DNA of 31,338 nt from an uncultured Ruminococcus sp. (GCA_900553885.1 USFD01000035.1:1-31338), one strand, 5' to 3'; numbered from the stretch's first letter, positions 1-7,695 are shown. The notes: generated from the sequence alone by a model not told the origin. Numbers and translations: made by a program.

Positions 1-66
1 TCTTGTTATCCAGCCCTCCGGCTGTATCGGTTGAGCAAAAGTCAGCGTGGGATTGGTGTGGTATCT

Positions 67-192
67 TTATCTAAGTGATACCCCTTGCTCCCATTTAGAA
101 ATTGTTTGCCGTACAACGTTCAGCCTGGCAGAAAGCTCCTGCTGCGAAAGTCTTTTTGATTTTCTGATTGCTTTAATATTTTCATTGAGCAT
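67..192 (-). pseudogene. Truncated XRE-family HTH regulator remnant
   Basis: A 41-codon minus-strand reading frame starts at an ATG (192) behind a GGAG site. It encodes a recognisable helix-turn-helix: MLNENIKAIRKSK, then LSQQELSARLNV and the recognition-helix signature VRQTISKWEQG. It stops (TAA at 67-69) a few residues after KWEQG, where family members normally continue with a 'P(D)..L..I...' segment and a C-terminal domain. I read it as the surviving 5' end of an XRE regulator gene. Nothing recognisable follows between 1 and 66. A very short HTH protein could still be made, so 'truncated regulator' is an inference from family length. Confidence 0.55.
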
Positions 193-395
193 TAGGAATA
201 TTCTCCTTTCTTTCCTTCGATACCATTATTGTAGTCGGAATTGCCTGTTGCTACAAGCAACGCGTCTTAACACATAAAGAAAACTGTTGATCACTGGCAA
301 TTTCCTGACGAATTATCATAATTTTATTCATTCTTTTTCTGATGGCAGCGGGTAAATGATATTCTGCTGTCTTTTCATATAGGTCTGCAAATATA

Positions 396-424
396 ATGAC
401 AGAGAAATAAACGAATGGTATAAT
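396..424 (+). promoter_or_regulatory. Sigma-A type promoter for the DUF3795 gene
   Basis: A -35 box ATGACA (396-401) is followed by a 17-nt spacer and a perfect -10 TATAAT (419-424). The -10 is preceded by TGG, which gives the extended -10 TGn motif. It lies about 40 nt upstream of the GTG start at 468 and is correctly oriented. Confidence 0.65.
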
Positions 425-467
425 GAAGAAAAGTCAGGCCGACAGATTGTAATTCGGAGGTGTTGTT

Positions 468-860
468 GTGAAGCGAGAGTTAGGGATTGCCCGCTGCGGA
501 CTTGCCTGTTGCCTGTGTTCTGAAAACACGATGTGTGACGGCTGTGATTCGGGGCAATGTCCGGACAAAGACTGGTGCGAAAACAGAAAATGTTCTATTT
601 CCAGGAAAATCGGACATTGTTATGAGTGCACCGGAAAATGCAGAAAAGGATTACTAGGTAAAATAAAACCGTATGCATTTACTGAGTTTGCCAGAAGATA
701 TGGCGAGGATTATCTTTTAGACTGCCTTGAAAGGAACGAGAAGAAAAGGGTTATTTATCACCGGGATGGTATAAATGGTGATTATGATGATTTTGATGAA
801 GTGGAGCCGCTGATAGAATATATAAGAACAGGATATAAACAGGATAACGGAGGTACATAG
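468..860 (+). CDS. DUF3795-type cysteine-rich protein
   Basis: A 130-residue protein starting at GTG behind a GGAGG site 8-9 nt upstream. The N-terminal 58 residues hold about a dozen cysteines in metal-binding-like spacing: C10, C14, C15, C17, C23, C26, C31, C37, C42, C51, C54 and C58. The opening 'GIARCGLACCLC' matches the 'YCGLxCxxC' opening of DUF3795 zinc-ribbon-like proteins. The C-terminal half is acidic and helical with no membrane segment, so it should be cytosolic. Family function is unknown; metal binding is inferred from the cysteines. A strong promoter lies upstream, and a truncated relative begins 2 nt after its stop, which suggests a former tandem pair. Confidence 0.75.
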   Translation: MKRELGIARCGLACCLCSENTMCDGCDSGQCPDKDWCENRKCSISRKIGHCYECTGKCRKGLLGKIKPYAFTEFARRYGEDYLLDCLERNEKKRVIYHRDGINGDYDDFDEVEPLIEYIRTGYKQDNGGT

Positions 861-862
861 CC

Positions 863-925
863 ATGAGGGATATGATTGTGTATTGCGGACTGAAATGCAC
901 TGAAAACACCGGGGAAAATGTATAG
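863..925 (+). pseudogene. Truncated second DUF3795-like gene
   Basis: A short frame opening ATG AGG GAT ATG behind a GGAGG site (849-853) encodes a 20-residue peptide with MIVYCGLKCTE, the standard N-terminal signature of DUF3795 proteins. It ends at TAG after 'NTGENV', where family members continue for 100 or more residues. It appears to be the 5' stump of a tandem relative of the gene before it. No downstream continuation was found in any frame before the next gene. Confidence 0.5.
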
Positions 926-961
926 AACTTGATTTGCTTTTGCAGATCGGAACAGGCTTAT

Positions 962-1213
962 ATGATAACAATATTTAACCGTAAAGAGCTGATTGTGACA
1001 ACGGAAATGAACCGTCAGGCACAGATCAGGGATATTCTTTCTCAGAATGGTATTGATTATACTGTAAAAACCACAAATCTCCAGGCAGCGCCAATAGTTG
1101 GCAACAGCAGAGGGAGAGTTGGCAGTTTTGGAATTAATCAGAACTATTCCTACGAATATAAAATTTATGTTCATAAAAAGGATCTTGAAAAAGCAGCATA
1201 TTTAATCCGATAA
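962..1213 (+). CDS. Small DUF2007-like (putative signal-transducing) protein
   Basis: An 83-residue soluble protein beginning MITIFNRKELIVT. The pattern is a short beta-alpha-beta-type domain: 'RQAQIRDILSQNGIDYTVKT', a Gly/Ser/Asn-rich central loop ('GRVGSFGINQNYSYEYKI'), and a closing 'IYVHKKDLEKAAYLI'. This resembles the small DUF2007-type proteins of clostridia. I chose the ATG at 962 because the sequence before it (from 929) is not family-like. The ribosome binding site is weak. Function is unknown. Confidence 0.65.
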   Translation: MITIFNRKELIVTTEMNRQAQIRDILSQNGIDYTVKTTNLQAAPIVGNSRGRVGSFGINQNYSYEYKIYVHKKDLEKAAYLIR

Positions 1214-1263
1214 GGGTGATACTTATTTTCAGCACAGGAGTCTGTTTTGTGGGAAATCTGTTT

Positions 1264-1491
1264 TTAACTATGATGGCGCTCCGGCATACAGTGTGCGCAT
1301 CCGTTTCTTTCGATTCCAAGTACGGACGCAAACAGTACGGCTTCTGCATAAGTATCACAGGCAAAGATTTGATCGGTATCTATTTTGTCAACACAGCACA
1401 GCGGTGATTCGCAGTCAAGATTGTGAATTTCCCCTGTGCTTTTATTTAAAATGAACTGCTTCCCGTTAAATGGATGATCAGTGCGGCGCAT
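1264..1491 (-). CDS. Small cysteine-containing hypothetical protein
   Basis: A 75-residue minus-strand protein. It reads as a compact domain: 'GKQFILNKSTGEIHNLDCES', then 'CCVDKI', then 'NGCAHCMPERHH'. The 'IHNLDCE...C' and 'NGCAHC' elements resemble the small clostridial proteins related to Ada-type metal-binding repeats ('hNxxC...C..C'); metal binding is inferred only. The ATG at 1491 is preferred over the one at 1497 because it sits 8 nt behind GGAG, whereas the other is only 2 nt away. A very good minus-strand promoter (1562-1590) supports expression in this direction. Confidence 0.65.
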   Translation of the reverse strand: MRRTDHPFNGKQFILNKSTGEIHNLDCESPLCCVDKIDTDQIFACDTYAEAVLFASVLGIERNGCAHCMPERHHS

Positions 1492-1520
1492 ATGCATATC
1501 TCCTTTTGCTTGTTCTCGAA

Positions 1521-1543
1521 GCGGCAGTATAAGGAACTGCCGC
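1521..1543 (-). other. Hairpin in the 5' leader of the minus-strand small gene
   Basis: A perfect 8-bp inverted repeat, GCGGCAGT (1521-1528) and ACTGCCGC (1536-1543), with a 7-nt loop. It lies between the minus-strand promoter at 1562-1590 and the start codon at 1491. On the minus strand no T-run follows, so it is not an obvious terminator in that direction. On the plus strand only four Ts follow. A leader structure or operator are both possible. Confidence 0.5.
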
Positions 1544-1561
1544 CGTTTTCACATATTTTTT

Positions 1562-1590
1562 ATTATACAGCGGCATTGGTGCACGGTCAA
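1562..1590 (-). promoter_or_regulatory. Strong sigma-A promoter, minus strand
   Basis: Read on the minus strand: -35 TTGACC (1585-1590), a 17-nt spacer, and a perfect -10 TATAAT (1562-1567). It directs transcription towards the small gene at 1264-1491, leaving a leader of roughly 60 nt that contains the hairpin at 1521-1543. Confidence 0.7.
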
Positions 1591-1818
1591 TAAGAGACTT
1601 GCCTGCTATAAAATCCGATATATTTATCGCGGCGAAAGCGCCGGAAGTGATATATAATCAGGGAAAGCAGTTCCATAAATAAAATTCAATAAAATATTAA
1701 GAATTTTATATAGAACTTTAAATATTTATTCCGTATTATTCTGTTTTATAAAGATGTAAAAAAGAAACGGAAAGTATATTTTATGTGGCACCTTTGTGCT
1801 AATATGGGGAAAGGGATA
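1591..1818. other. AT-rich intergenic segment upstream of the VanZ-like gene
   Basis: An AT-rich stretch between the minus-strand promoter and the VanZ-like start. It holds a small GGCG-AAAG-CGCC hairpin (about 1632-1643) and several TATA-like blocks, but I see no -35/-10 pair with acceptable spacing that I would call. No RNA gene or repeat is visible. Confidence 0.4.
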
Positions 1819-3288
1819 ATGAGATTAGTCAATATTATTGAACTGGTAAAACAATATCTGCTCCAGGGGGCAATTCTGGCCGTGATTGCGGGAGGAGTTG
1901 CGGGAGCAGGCTATTTTATCGTATATAAAAAGATGATGAAAGGGGAAAGGCGGATCCGGCCGGTGAATGTGCTGTGGACAGGCGCTTTTTTCTGCTATCT
2001 TGCAGTAATGCTTTCAGCTACACTTCTGGACCGCATTTCCGGCTGGTCCGATACCAGGATGATGCCTCTGTTTTATTCGTATCGGGAAGCATGGTACAGT
2101 TTTTCCGGAGCAGAATGGAGAAATATCGTTCTGAATATCCTTCTCTTTGTACCGTTTGGATTCCTGCTGCCGCTGGGAATACGATTTTTCCGGCGCTTCT
2201 GGGCGACCTATCTGACAGGGCTGGCAGTGACTGTACTGATCGAATCGACTCAGCTTATTTTAGCGCGGGGGGTTGCGGAGGCAGATGATATTTTGAATAA
2301 TTTCCTGGGAATAATGATCGGTTATGGAATCTACGTTCTGTTTCGGGAGATTACAGCGGCAGCAAAGAGAAAACGATTCAGTGTTCTGAAAATGGCAGCT
2401 GCCCAGATCCCCCTTGCCGCTATCGTCCTGGCGTTTGTCGGAATTTTTATTATGTATGACCGGCAGGAACTTGGCAATCTGGAAATCGGTCTCAGCAGCC
2501 GGATTGACATGTCGGATGTTCAGGTGACAACAACTGAGAGTTACAGCAGCCAGCCGGGAACAGCAGCAGTCTATAAAATTCCTGTATATACGGAAGAAGA
2601 GACAAGAAAGACTGCCGATAATTTTTTCGCTTCACTGGGGCAGACACTGGATGAGTCCAGGACAGATCTGTATGATGAAACGGCTGTCTATTATAGTACA
2701 GAGCAGAGTTCTCTGTGGATTGACTATGCAGGCGGGACAATGAGTTATACGGATTATGCCGTTGTATTCGGGGACGATCCGGAAGCAGAGACTTATCCGG
2801 AGTCTGTTTCCGGGGAAGATGAGGCGACTGTCAGAAGTGCGTTGTCTACATATGGAATTCAGGTGCCGGAGGGAGCAGTGTTTCAGGAGCAGTCAGATGA
2901 ATCGTCCGATTCGCCTGGCTATGAGTTTTCGGTTTCCCGGCAAAGAGATGGAGACCGGTTCTATGACGGATCGCTGTACTGCACGCTTTATGACGGAGGA
3001 AAGCTGGGAGATATCAGCAATCATATTCTCTCATGTGAGAAGTATAAAGATTATCCGATTCTGTCTGAAGATGAAGCGTGGAAACAGATACAAAGCGGAA
3101 ATTTCCGTTATTCCGGTCAGGCCGGCGATGAAATAAAAGAACTCGAACTCGGGGCTGTTAGTATGAAATATGTAATAGATTCCAAGAAATATTATCAGCC
3201 GGTATATTCATTTGAAGCTTCTGTAAACGGGCAGGACGGATATGAAATAGTGATTCCGGCTCTTAAGAGCGCGTCAGGAGGAAAATAA
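1819..3288 (+). CDS. VanZ-like family membrane protein with C-terminal extracytoplasmic domain
   Basis: About 489 residues. The first ~200 form a VanZ-like domain with several membrane helices. It carries the hallmark segments 'NILLFVPFGFLLP' and 'IESTQL...ADDILNNFLG', where the acidic DD/N cluster is the conserved family motif. A further helix ('IPLAAIVLAFVGIFIMYD') is followed by a ~260-residue hydrophilic tail with no cysteines or catalytic motif that I recognise, probably outside the cell. VanZ of Tn1546 gives low-level teicoplanin resistance, but most chromosomal VanZ-like proteins have no proven role. I chose ATG 1819 because GGGGAAAGGG lies just before it; ATG 1783 or 1804 are alternatives. 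It probably forms an operon with the following gene, which starts directly after the stop. Confidence 0.75.
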   Translation: MRLVNIIELVKQYLLQGAILAVIAGGVAGAGYFIVYKKMMKGERRIRPVNVLWTGAFFCYLAVMLSATLLDRISGWSDTRMMPLFYSYREAWYSFSGAEWRNIVLNILLFVPFGFLLPLGIRFFRRFWATYLTGLAVTVLIESTQLILARGVAEADDILNNFLGIMIGYGIYVLFREITAAAKRKRFSVLKMAAAQIPLAAIVLAFVGIFIMYDRQELGNLEIGLSSRIDMSDVQVTTTESYSSQPGTAAVYKIPVYTEEETRKTADNFFASLGQTLDESRTDLYDETAVYYSTEQSSLWIDYAGGTMSYTDYAVVFGDDPEAETYPESVSGEDEATVRSALSTYGIQVPEGAVFQEQSDESSDSPGYEFSVSRQRDGDRFYDGSLYCTLYDGGKLGDISNHILSCEKYKDYPILSEDEAWKQIQSGNFRYSGQAGDEIKELELGAVSMKYVIDSKKYYQPVYSFEASVNGQDGYEIVIPALKSASGGK

Positions 3289-3663
3289 ATGGGATTCGGA
3301 TTATTTGAGATTATGTTTACTGTAATGTTTATTGTTATAGCCGGATCATTTGTTGTAATGGCTGTAAAAGGAATCAGTACATGGAATAAGAATAATCACT
3401 CGCCGAGACTTACTGTTTCTGCTGTGGTTGTGGCAAAGAGATCAGATGTATCATACCAGCATCATTCAAATGCAGATCATACTATGTACACTACGTCATC
3501 CAGTACCTATTATGTGACGTTTCAGGTAGAGAGCGGAGACAGAATGGAATTTGCGGTCAGCGGAAATGAATATGGGATGCTGGTCGAAGGAGATAAAGGC
3601 AGCCTTACTTTCCAGGGGACGAGATATCTTTCTTTTCTGCGGGATGGACAGGAATACAGGTAA
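3289..3663 (+). CDS. DUF2500-type small membrane-anchored protein
   Basis: A 124-residue protein with one N-terminal membrane helix (residues ~5-27). A beta-rich domain follows: 'SPRLTVSAVVVAKRSDV', 'TYYVTFQVESGDRMEFAV', 'EYGMLVEGDKGSLTFQGTRYLSF'. This order (YYxTFxxxxGxxxEFxV...GxLxxxGxRF) is typical of DUF2500 proteins, whose function is unknown. The ATG immediately follows the VanZ-like stop codon, behind a strong AGGAGG site, so the two are probably translated from one mRNA. Confidence 0.75.
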   Translation: MGFGLFEIMFTVMFIVIAGSFVVMAVKGISTWNKNNHSPRLTVSAVVVAKRSDVSYQHHSNADHTMYTTSSSTYYVTFQVESGDRMEFAVSGNEYGMLVEGDKGSLTFQGTRYLSFLRDGQEYR

Positions 3664-3732
3664 TTTGATACAGAAGAAAAGGACAGAGCGTTCATTACAT
3701 GCTATAATAGAAGAAAAGATCCGGAGAAATTT

Positions 3733-3852
3733 ATGGAAAACATAGTTTTTATTATAGTAATGGAAGGATGCGCTGTCCTGTTTCTGTATTTAGGATTCTT
3801 ATTATGGAAAAAGCAGCAAATACAACAAGGGTATCTTTTAAAGCAGGGGTGA
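3733..3852 (+). CDS. Short single-pass membrane protein (DUF3784-like N-terminus?)
   Basis: A 39-residue reading frame behind GGAG, 6-7 nt before the ATG. It encodes one hydrophobic helix ('IVFIIVMEGCAVLFLYLGFLLW') followed by a basic/polar tail, KKQQIQQGYLLKQG. The layout resembles the start of DUF3784-type small membrane proteins (helix, then 'W+K'), but those are about 100 residues, so this may be a truncated relative. It ends 7 nt before the next gene's ATG, which fits translational coupling. Confidence 0.45.
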   Translation: MENIVFIIVMEGCAVLFLYLGFLLWKKQQIQQGYLLKQG

Positions 3853-3859
3853 GCAGATT

Positions 3860-4198
3860 ATGAAACTATTATTACGGATACTGTATAACAATAAAATGGC
3901 ATGGATTGTGTTTGCTGTTACATTAATTATTTCCTGTGTATTTTTTTATTTGCTGCCGGACCAGATACCAATTCATTTTGACAATGGTATTGTCGATTCC
4001 TATGCTCCTAAAATCTGGTTATTTCTTTTTCCTCTTATGCAGCTTATTTTTTTGCTGTTTTTCAGTTTAAGAGGAGTGCGGCAGAGTTTTACCGTTATAC
4101 CGAAATATGGAAACAGCATTATTACATATTACATTGTTGTTCTTGCATTTGTCATTTTATTTCTGCTATCGGAAATTACAATAATCAGAGCGTCTTGA
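3860..4198 (+). CDS. DUF1648-like (SdpI-family N-terminal) membrane protein
   Basis: A 112-residue protein with three hydrophobic segments (about 14-33, 51-68 and 90-108). The diagnostic part is 'YLLPDQIPIHFDNGIVDSYAPK' after helix 1. It corresponds to the 'LPDxIPxHxxxxGxxDxxxxK' motif of DUF1648 domains, found in SdpI-like immunity and transport-associated proteins. It has only the N-terminal part of a full SdpI protein (~200 residues), so it is either a short family member or a truncation. Start: ATG behind AGGGGTGAG. No partner toxin (SdpC-like) is visible nearby. Confidence 0.6.
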   Translation: MKLLLRILYNNKMAWIVFAVTLIISCVFFYLLPDQIPIHFDNGIVDSYAPKIWLFLFPLMQLIFLLFFSLRGVRQSFTVIPKYGNSIITYYIVVLAFVILFLLSEITIIRAS

Positions 4199-4202
4199 TT
4201 AA

Positions 4203-4439
4203 TGCAGTAAAATTTTCATTACTTTAGCAGCAAGAAAAGATGAATACTATTTGAAGGTACCGTTTACCCGTGAAAGCTGGAATGGAAGAATAAAAGCGTG
4301 CCGTGGAATCGGCGCGTCTCTTTCAGATAATGAAATATTAATGTGGGAACGGGAACACAGAGATCTTCTTGAAAATATAGCGCCTGCTGAATTTGATATA
4401 CTGCATTACGCGGCTGCTGCTGAATTAAGAAAGATCTGA
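4203..4439 (+). pseudogene. C-terminal fragment of a SAM-dependent methyltransferase
   Basis: An open frame from just after a TAA (4200-4202) to TGA at 4439 with no ATG or ribosome binding site at a sensible position. From 4251 it reads 'KVPFTRESWNGRIKACRGIGASLS' and ends 'FDILHYAAAAELRKI'. I recognise this as the C-terminal tail of a common clostridial class I methyltransferase family ('PFTRESWxGRxxxCRGxGASLS..E...W...H...L'). The SAM-binding Rossmann part is absent upstream; the DUF1648-like gene ends there instead. It is therefore a 3' remnant. It does not overlap in content with the other broken methyltransferase at 6534-7147. Confidence 0.6.
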
Positions 4440-4488
4440 TTTAAAAATAATATGATCTATAAATATTGTGTAAAATGAGGAGGAAATT

Positions 4489-5472
4489 ATGAAAATAGGA
4501 ATTTTAGGCTGTGGAGTTATGGCGGAGACATTCGCCGATACATTAAGACAGATGGGAGAGGCAGAATGCTATGCGGCGGCTTCGCGTACTCTGAAACGCG
4601 CGGAAGAATTTGCCGGGAAATATGGATTTAAGAAGGCTTACGGAAGCTACGAAGAGCTGTGTGCGGATCCGGAAGTGGAGCTGATCTATATCGCAACGCC
4701 GCACTCCAGCCATTTCGATAATATGAAGCTGTGTATCCGGCATAAAAAGCCGGTTCTGTGCGAAAAGTCATTTACAGTGAACGCGCGGGAGGCAGAACAG
4801 ATCAGGGGATATGCGGAGCAGGAGCAGGTCTTTGTTGCTGAGGCGATCTGGACAAGATATATGCCGTCGAGAAATATGATTCAGGAAATTATCGACAGCG
4901 GAATCATTGGCGATATCTCTGTACTGACAGCCAATCTTTCTTATCCTATCTCTCACAAAGAGCGGATTATGCGGCCGGAACTGGCCGGGGGAGCGCTTCT
5001 GGATATTGGCGTGTACGGCGTTAATTTTGCCATGATGCATTTCGGGACGGATATTGAAAGGATTGAGTCATCTGTCCGAATGACAGACACCGGGGTGGAT
5101 GCTATGGAATCCATCACTATCTTTTTCCGAGGCGGACGCATGGCGGTGCTGACCCATGATATCTACAGCAGATCGGACCGAAAAGGCATTTTCTATGGCG
5201 AAAAGGGCTACATTATTGTGGAAAACATCAATAATCCACAGAGTATTTCCGTTTATGATACAGAAGACAGACTTGTCCGTCGGATGGATGTGCCAAAACA
5301 GATCAGCGGATATGAGTATGAGGTACTGGAATGTATAGATGCTGTCCGTTCCGGGGAGAAAGAGAGCACCTCCATGCCTCTTTCTGATACAATTAAGGTC
5401 ATGGAGATTATGGATCAGCTGCGCGGACAGTGGGGGCTTGTCTATCCCCGGGAAAGAGAAACACAGAAATAA
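4489..5472 (+). CDS. Gfo/Idh/MocA family oxidoreductase
   Basis: A 327-residue NAD(P)-dependent dehydrogenase, predicted cytosolic. The N-terminal Rossmann fold has 'IGILGCGVMAETFADTL' (GxGxxA, residues 3-19). The EKP-type catalytic segment reads 'KKPVLCEKSFTVNAREA', where the lysine is kept but Pro is replaced by Ser. 'AIWTRYMPSRNMI' and 'GGALLDIGVYGVNFAMMHFG' are typical of the C-terminal beta-sheet domain. The length is normal for the family (320-350). Members act on sugars, inositols or dihydrodiols; the substrate cannot be told here. It has a clean AGGAGG site and no obvious pathway neighbours, so it may act alone. Confidence 0.88.
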   Translation: MKIGILGCGVMAETFADTLRQMGEAECYAAASRTLKRAEEFAGKYGFKKAYGSYEELCADPEVELIYIATPHSSHFDNMKLCIRHKKPVLCEKSFTVNAREAEQIRGYAEQEQVFVAEAIWTRYMPSRNMIQEIIDSGIIGDISVLTANLSYPISHKERIMRPELAGGALLDIGVYGVNFAMMHFGTDIERIESSVRMTDTGVDAMESITIFFRGGRMAVLTHDIYSRSDRKGIFYGEKGYIIVENINNPQSISVYDTEDRLVRRMDVPKQISGYEYEVLECIDAVRSGEKESTSMPLSDTIKVMEIMDQLRGQWGLVYPRERETQK

Positions 5473-5533
5473 TTTTAGTCTGTGTGCCGTCCGGCTTCAG
5501 TGGGGGATTCGCTTCACGTGATACCGGGGAAGA

Positions 5534-6511
5534 ATGAAAACAGAGAGAATAATAAGCGATTCTGACAGGACGCAACTGGCAGGACAGATGAATGTGTCAA
5601 GGCAGTCTGTTTCTAAATGGGAAGGAGCGCAGTCCATCCCGGATCTGGAAAAAATGATTCGGCTGTCAAAATTATTCGGGGTTACCACAGATTATTTATT
5701 AAAAGATGAAATCGAAGAGATCGGTAATCCGGAGAATGTTATTACAGATGAGGAAGAAACATCAAGAAAGCACGTATCTATGGAAGGGGCAAATTCATTT
5801 CTTTCCGTTAAAGAGGAGACTTCAAAGACGATTGCCTTCGGCACTTTTTTATGTATTCTTTCACCGATATGTTTTTTTATCCTGGGAGCCATCAGTGAAG
5901 ATACCGGAATGAATATATCAGAAGACGCAGCAGGCGGAATCGGCATGATTCTCATGCTTATACTGATCGCGGTTGCCGTGGCCATATTTATTTACAGTGG
6001 AAGCAAGACAGCACCGTTTGAATATCTTGAAAAAGAAGTGTTTGAGACAGAGTATGGAGTCACCGGCATGGTGAAAGAGCGCAGAGACAGCTTTAAAGAT
6101 GCTTATGTCAGAAATAATATTATCGGGGTGAGTCTTTGCGTGATGGCTCTGATTCCTCTTTTCGGAGGAGCAGCTATTAACGGAGAGAATGATCTCTTTA
6201 TGGTATTTATGTTCTGCGTTTCGATTGTAATCGTCGGGATTGGCGTTGTTTTTCTGATAAGAGCCGGAATCATCTGGGCAAGTTTTGAAAAATTATTACA
6301 GGAAGGAGACTATACAAGGGCGAAGAAGAAGCAGACGCTGAAATCTTTGATTGCGCTTGTATACTGGCTGGTTGCGACAGCCATTTACCTGGCCTGCACC
6401 CTCCCGTCAGAAAGCTGGAAAGAAGGATGGATTGTCTGGGTGATAGCAGGGGTTTTGTTTCCGGCCGTTATTGCTATTGCAAATACTGTAGAAAATAAAA
6501 ATGGAAAATAG
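5534..6511 (+). CDS. XRE-family regulator with C-terminal membrane domain, shortened HTH
   Basis: A 325-residue protein. The HTH keeps 'TQLAGQMNVSRQSVSKWEGAQSIPDLEKMIRLSKLFGVTTDYLLKD', a standard Cro/C1 motif. Four to six membrane helices follow (about 98-115, 137-155, 195-215, 228-250, 275-292 and 300-318). This architecture is common in clostridia as a membrane-linked regulator of unknown signal. The start is unusual: relatives begin about 8-10 residues earlier with 'ADKIxxLRKKNGWSQEELA', whereas here helix 1 is replaced by MKTERIISDSD. ATG 5534 has GGGG about 5 nt upstream. The frame before it (GTG 5519) runs into a stop. DNA binding may be impaired, or the first helix may have been remodelled. 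Confidence 0.75.
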   Translation: MKTERIISDSDRTQLAGQMNVSRQSVSKWEGAQSIPDLEKMIRLSKLFGVTTDYLLKDEIEEIGNPENVITDEEETSRKHVSMEGANSFLSVKEETSKTIAFGTFLCILSPICFFILGAISEDTGMNISEDAAGGIGMILMLILIAVAVAIFIYSGSKTAPFEYLEKEVFETEYGVTGMVKERRDSFKDAYVRNNIIGVSLCVMALIPLFGGAAINGENDLFMVFMFCVSIVIVGIGVVFLIRAGIIWASFEKLLQEGDYTRAKKKQTLKSLIALVYWLVATAIYLACTLPSESWKEGWIVWVIAGVLFPAVIAIANTVENKNGK

Positions 6512-6533
6512 AAAACATAAGGAGTATGTGAAA

Positions 6534-7147
6534 ATGGATTTTTTCAGAACAGAGAAATATGACAAAGATTTTTTGAAACCGAATATGATGGGCCCGAATT
6601 CAATGATGATTCTGGAAGAGCTTCTGGAGAAAGTACCCTTAAAACCAGGAATGAGAGTTCTGGATCTGGGGTGCGGAAACGGATTGACTTCTGTTTTCCT
6701 TGCAAAAGAATATGGAGTGCAGGTTTTCGCGTTGGATCTGTGGATTTCTGCTACTGACAATTACAGGAGATTCAGGGAGGCAGGAGTTGAACAGGCGGTC
6801 ATACCGATCCACGCAGATGCAATGGACATGCCGTTTGCAGATGAATTTTTCGACGCTGTGATCAGTGTGGATGCTTATCATTATGTAGGAAACAATGACA
6901 CATTTTTCCCTTGGAAATGTGGCACTCTATCAACTGGTGGAGACCGAAATTTGAGAATGAGCTGAATCATCTTAACATGTGGGAAATGGGATGCTTTGAG
7001 CAGGCATGGAATGACTGGCTGAATACCGATAACCCTTATGCAGTTGGTGACAGGGAAATGATTCGCACAGATAATGGGAGATATATGAACATTATCGGAA
7101 TAACAGGTACTTTACTGCATGCCCCGTCAGCCGGGCATAAGGAATAA
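6534..7147 (+). pseudogene. SAM-dependent methyltransferase broken by internal deletion/frameshift
   Basis: The 5' part (from ATG 6534, behind AGGAG) encodes a good class I methyltransferase start: 'KPNMMGPNSMMILEELLEKV', motif I 'VLDLGCGNGLTS', then 'DAYHYVGNNDTFF'. The family then needs roughly 40-50 residues before 'MWHSIxWWRPKFEN'. Here that ending appears at once but in another frame (about 6911-7147: 'LEMWHSINWWRPKFENELNHLNMWEMGCFEQAWNDWL...GRYMNIIGITG'). The 5' frame closes at 6965 with unrelated residues. The simplest reading is a frameshifting deletion near 6907-6912 that removed the middle of the gene. The catalytic domain is incomplete, so the product should be inactive. Confidence 0.75.
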
Positions 7148-7272
7148 AATTAAAGAAACATTAAGAAATTTATTGTGTATTTTCAAGAATTACTGTGTAT
7201 TTTTTATACAGATACAAAGACAAAACGGCTTATTATGATAGTTCAGGGTTATATGGAGAAAGGAGGAAAGAA

Positions 7273-7695
7273 GTGAACAGAAAAAAGACCATATGGATTC
7301 TTATAGTGGTTCTCATTCTGGATGTGATTGGAATCGTATTTTTCTTTCAGATGCACAGGAGAACTTATTCTTTGGATCTACCGCAGGCAGAAACCCTGGG
7401 AAATGTGGTAATCAGTACTGACACCACCAAGGAAGAAATTACAGACAGGGAGAAAATTAAGGATCTTATTTATGTGCTGGAGGGTAACGGAAGAACTACC
7501 AAAAGAGAAAGTATAAATGATTTTCCGGTTAACGCGGAAACTCCGATCAAGATTGAATTCTGTTTCGCCCGGGGCGGCAGTTCCGTTCTGTATGCATATA
7601 CACAGGAGAATCGATATTATATAGAACAGCCATATAATGGGATTTATCAGATCAGCGGAGACGAGTATAATTCTGTAGCAAAATATGTTCTGTGA
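7273..7695 (+). CDS. Membrane-anchored DUF5301-like protein
   Basis: About 140 residues. A GTG start behind AGGAGG (7261-7266) gives a basic N-terminus and one membrane helix ('TIWILIVVLILDVIGIVFFF'). An extracytoplasmic domain follows with 'GNVVISTDTTKEEITDREKIKDLIYVL', a segment typical of DUF5301 proteins, and a C-terminal 'PYNGIYQISGDEYNSVAKYV'. The upstream in-frame residues (from 7195) have no ribosome site and are not family-like. Function is unknown; such proteins often sit near XRE regulators in clostridial genomes, as here. Confidence 0.65.
   Translation: MNRKKTIWILIVVLILDVIGIVFFFQMHRRTYSLDLPQAETLGNVVISTDTTKEEITDREKIKDLIYVLEGNGRTTKRESINDFPVNAETPIKIEFCFARGGSSVLYAYTQENRYYIEQPYNGIYQISGDEYNSVAKYVL

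Noticed and set aside
47..277. Plus-strand 76-codon ORF at the window start
   Set aside because: The opposite strand encodes a recognisable HTH with a ribosome site, and the plus frame has none.
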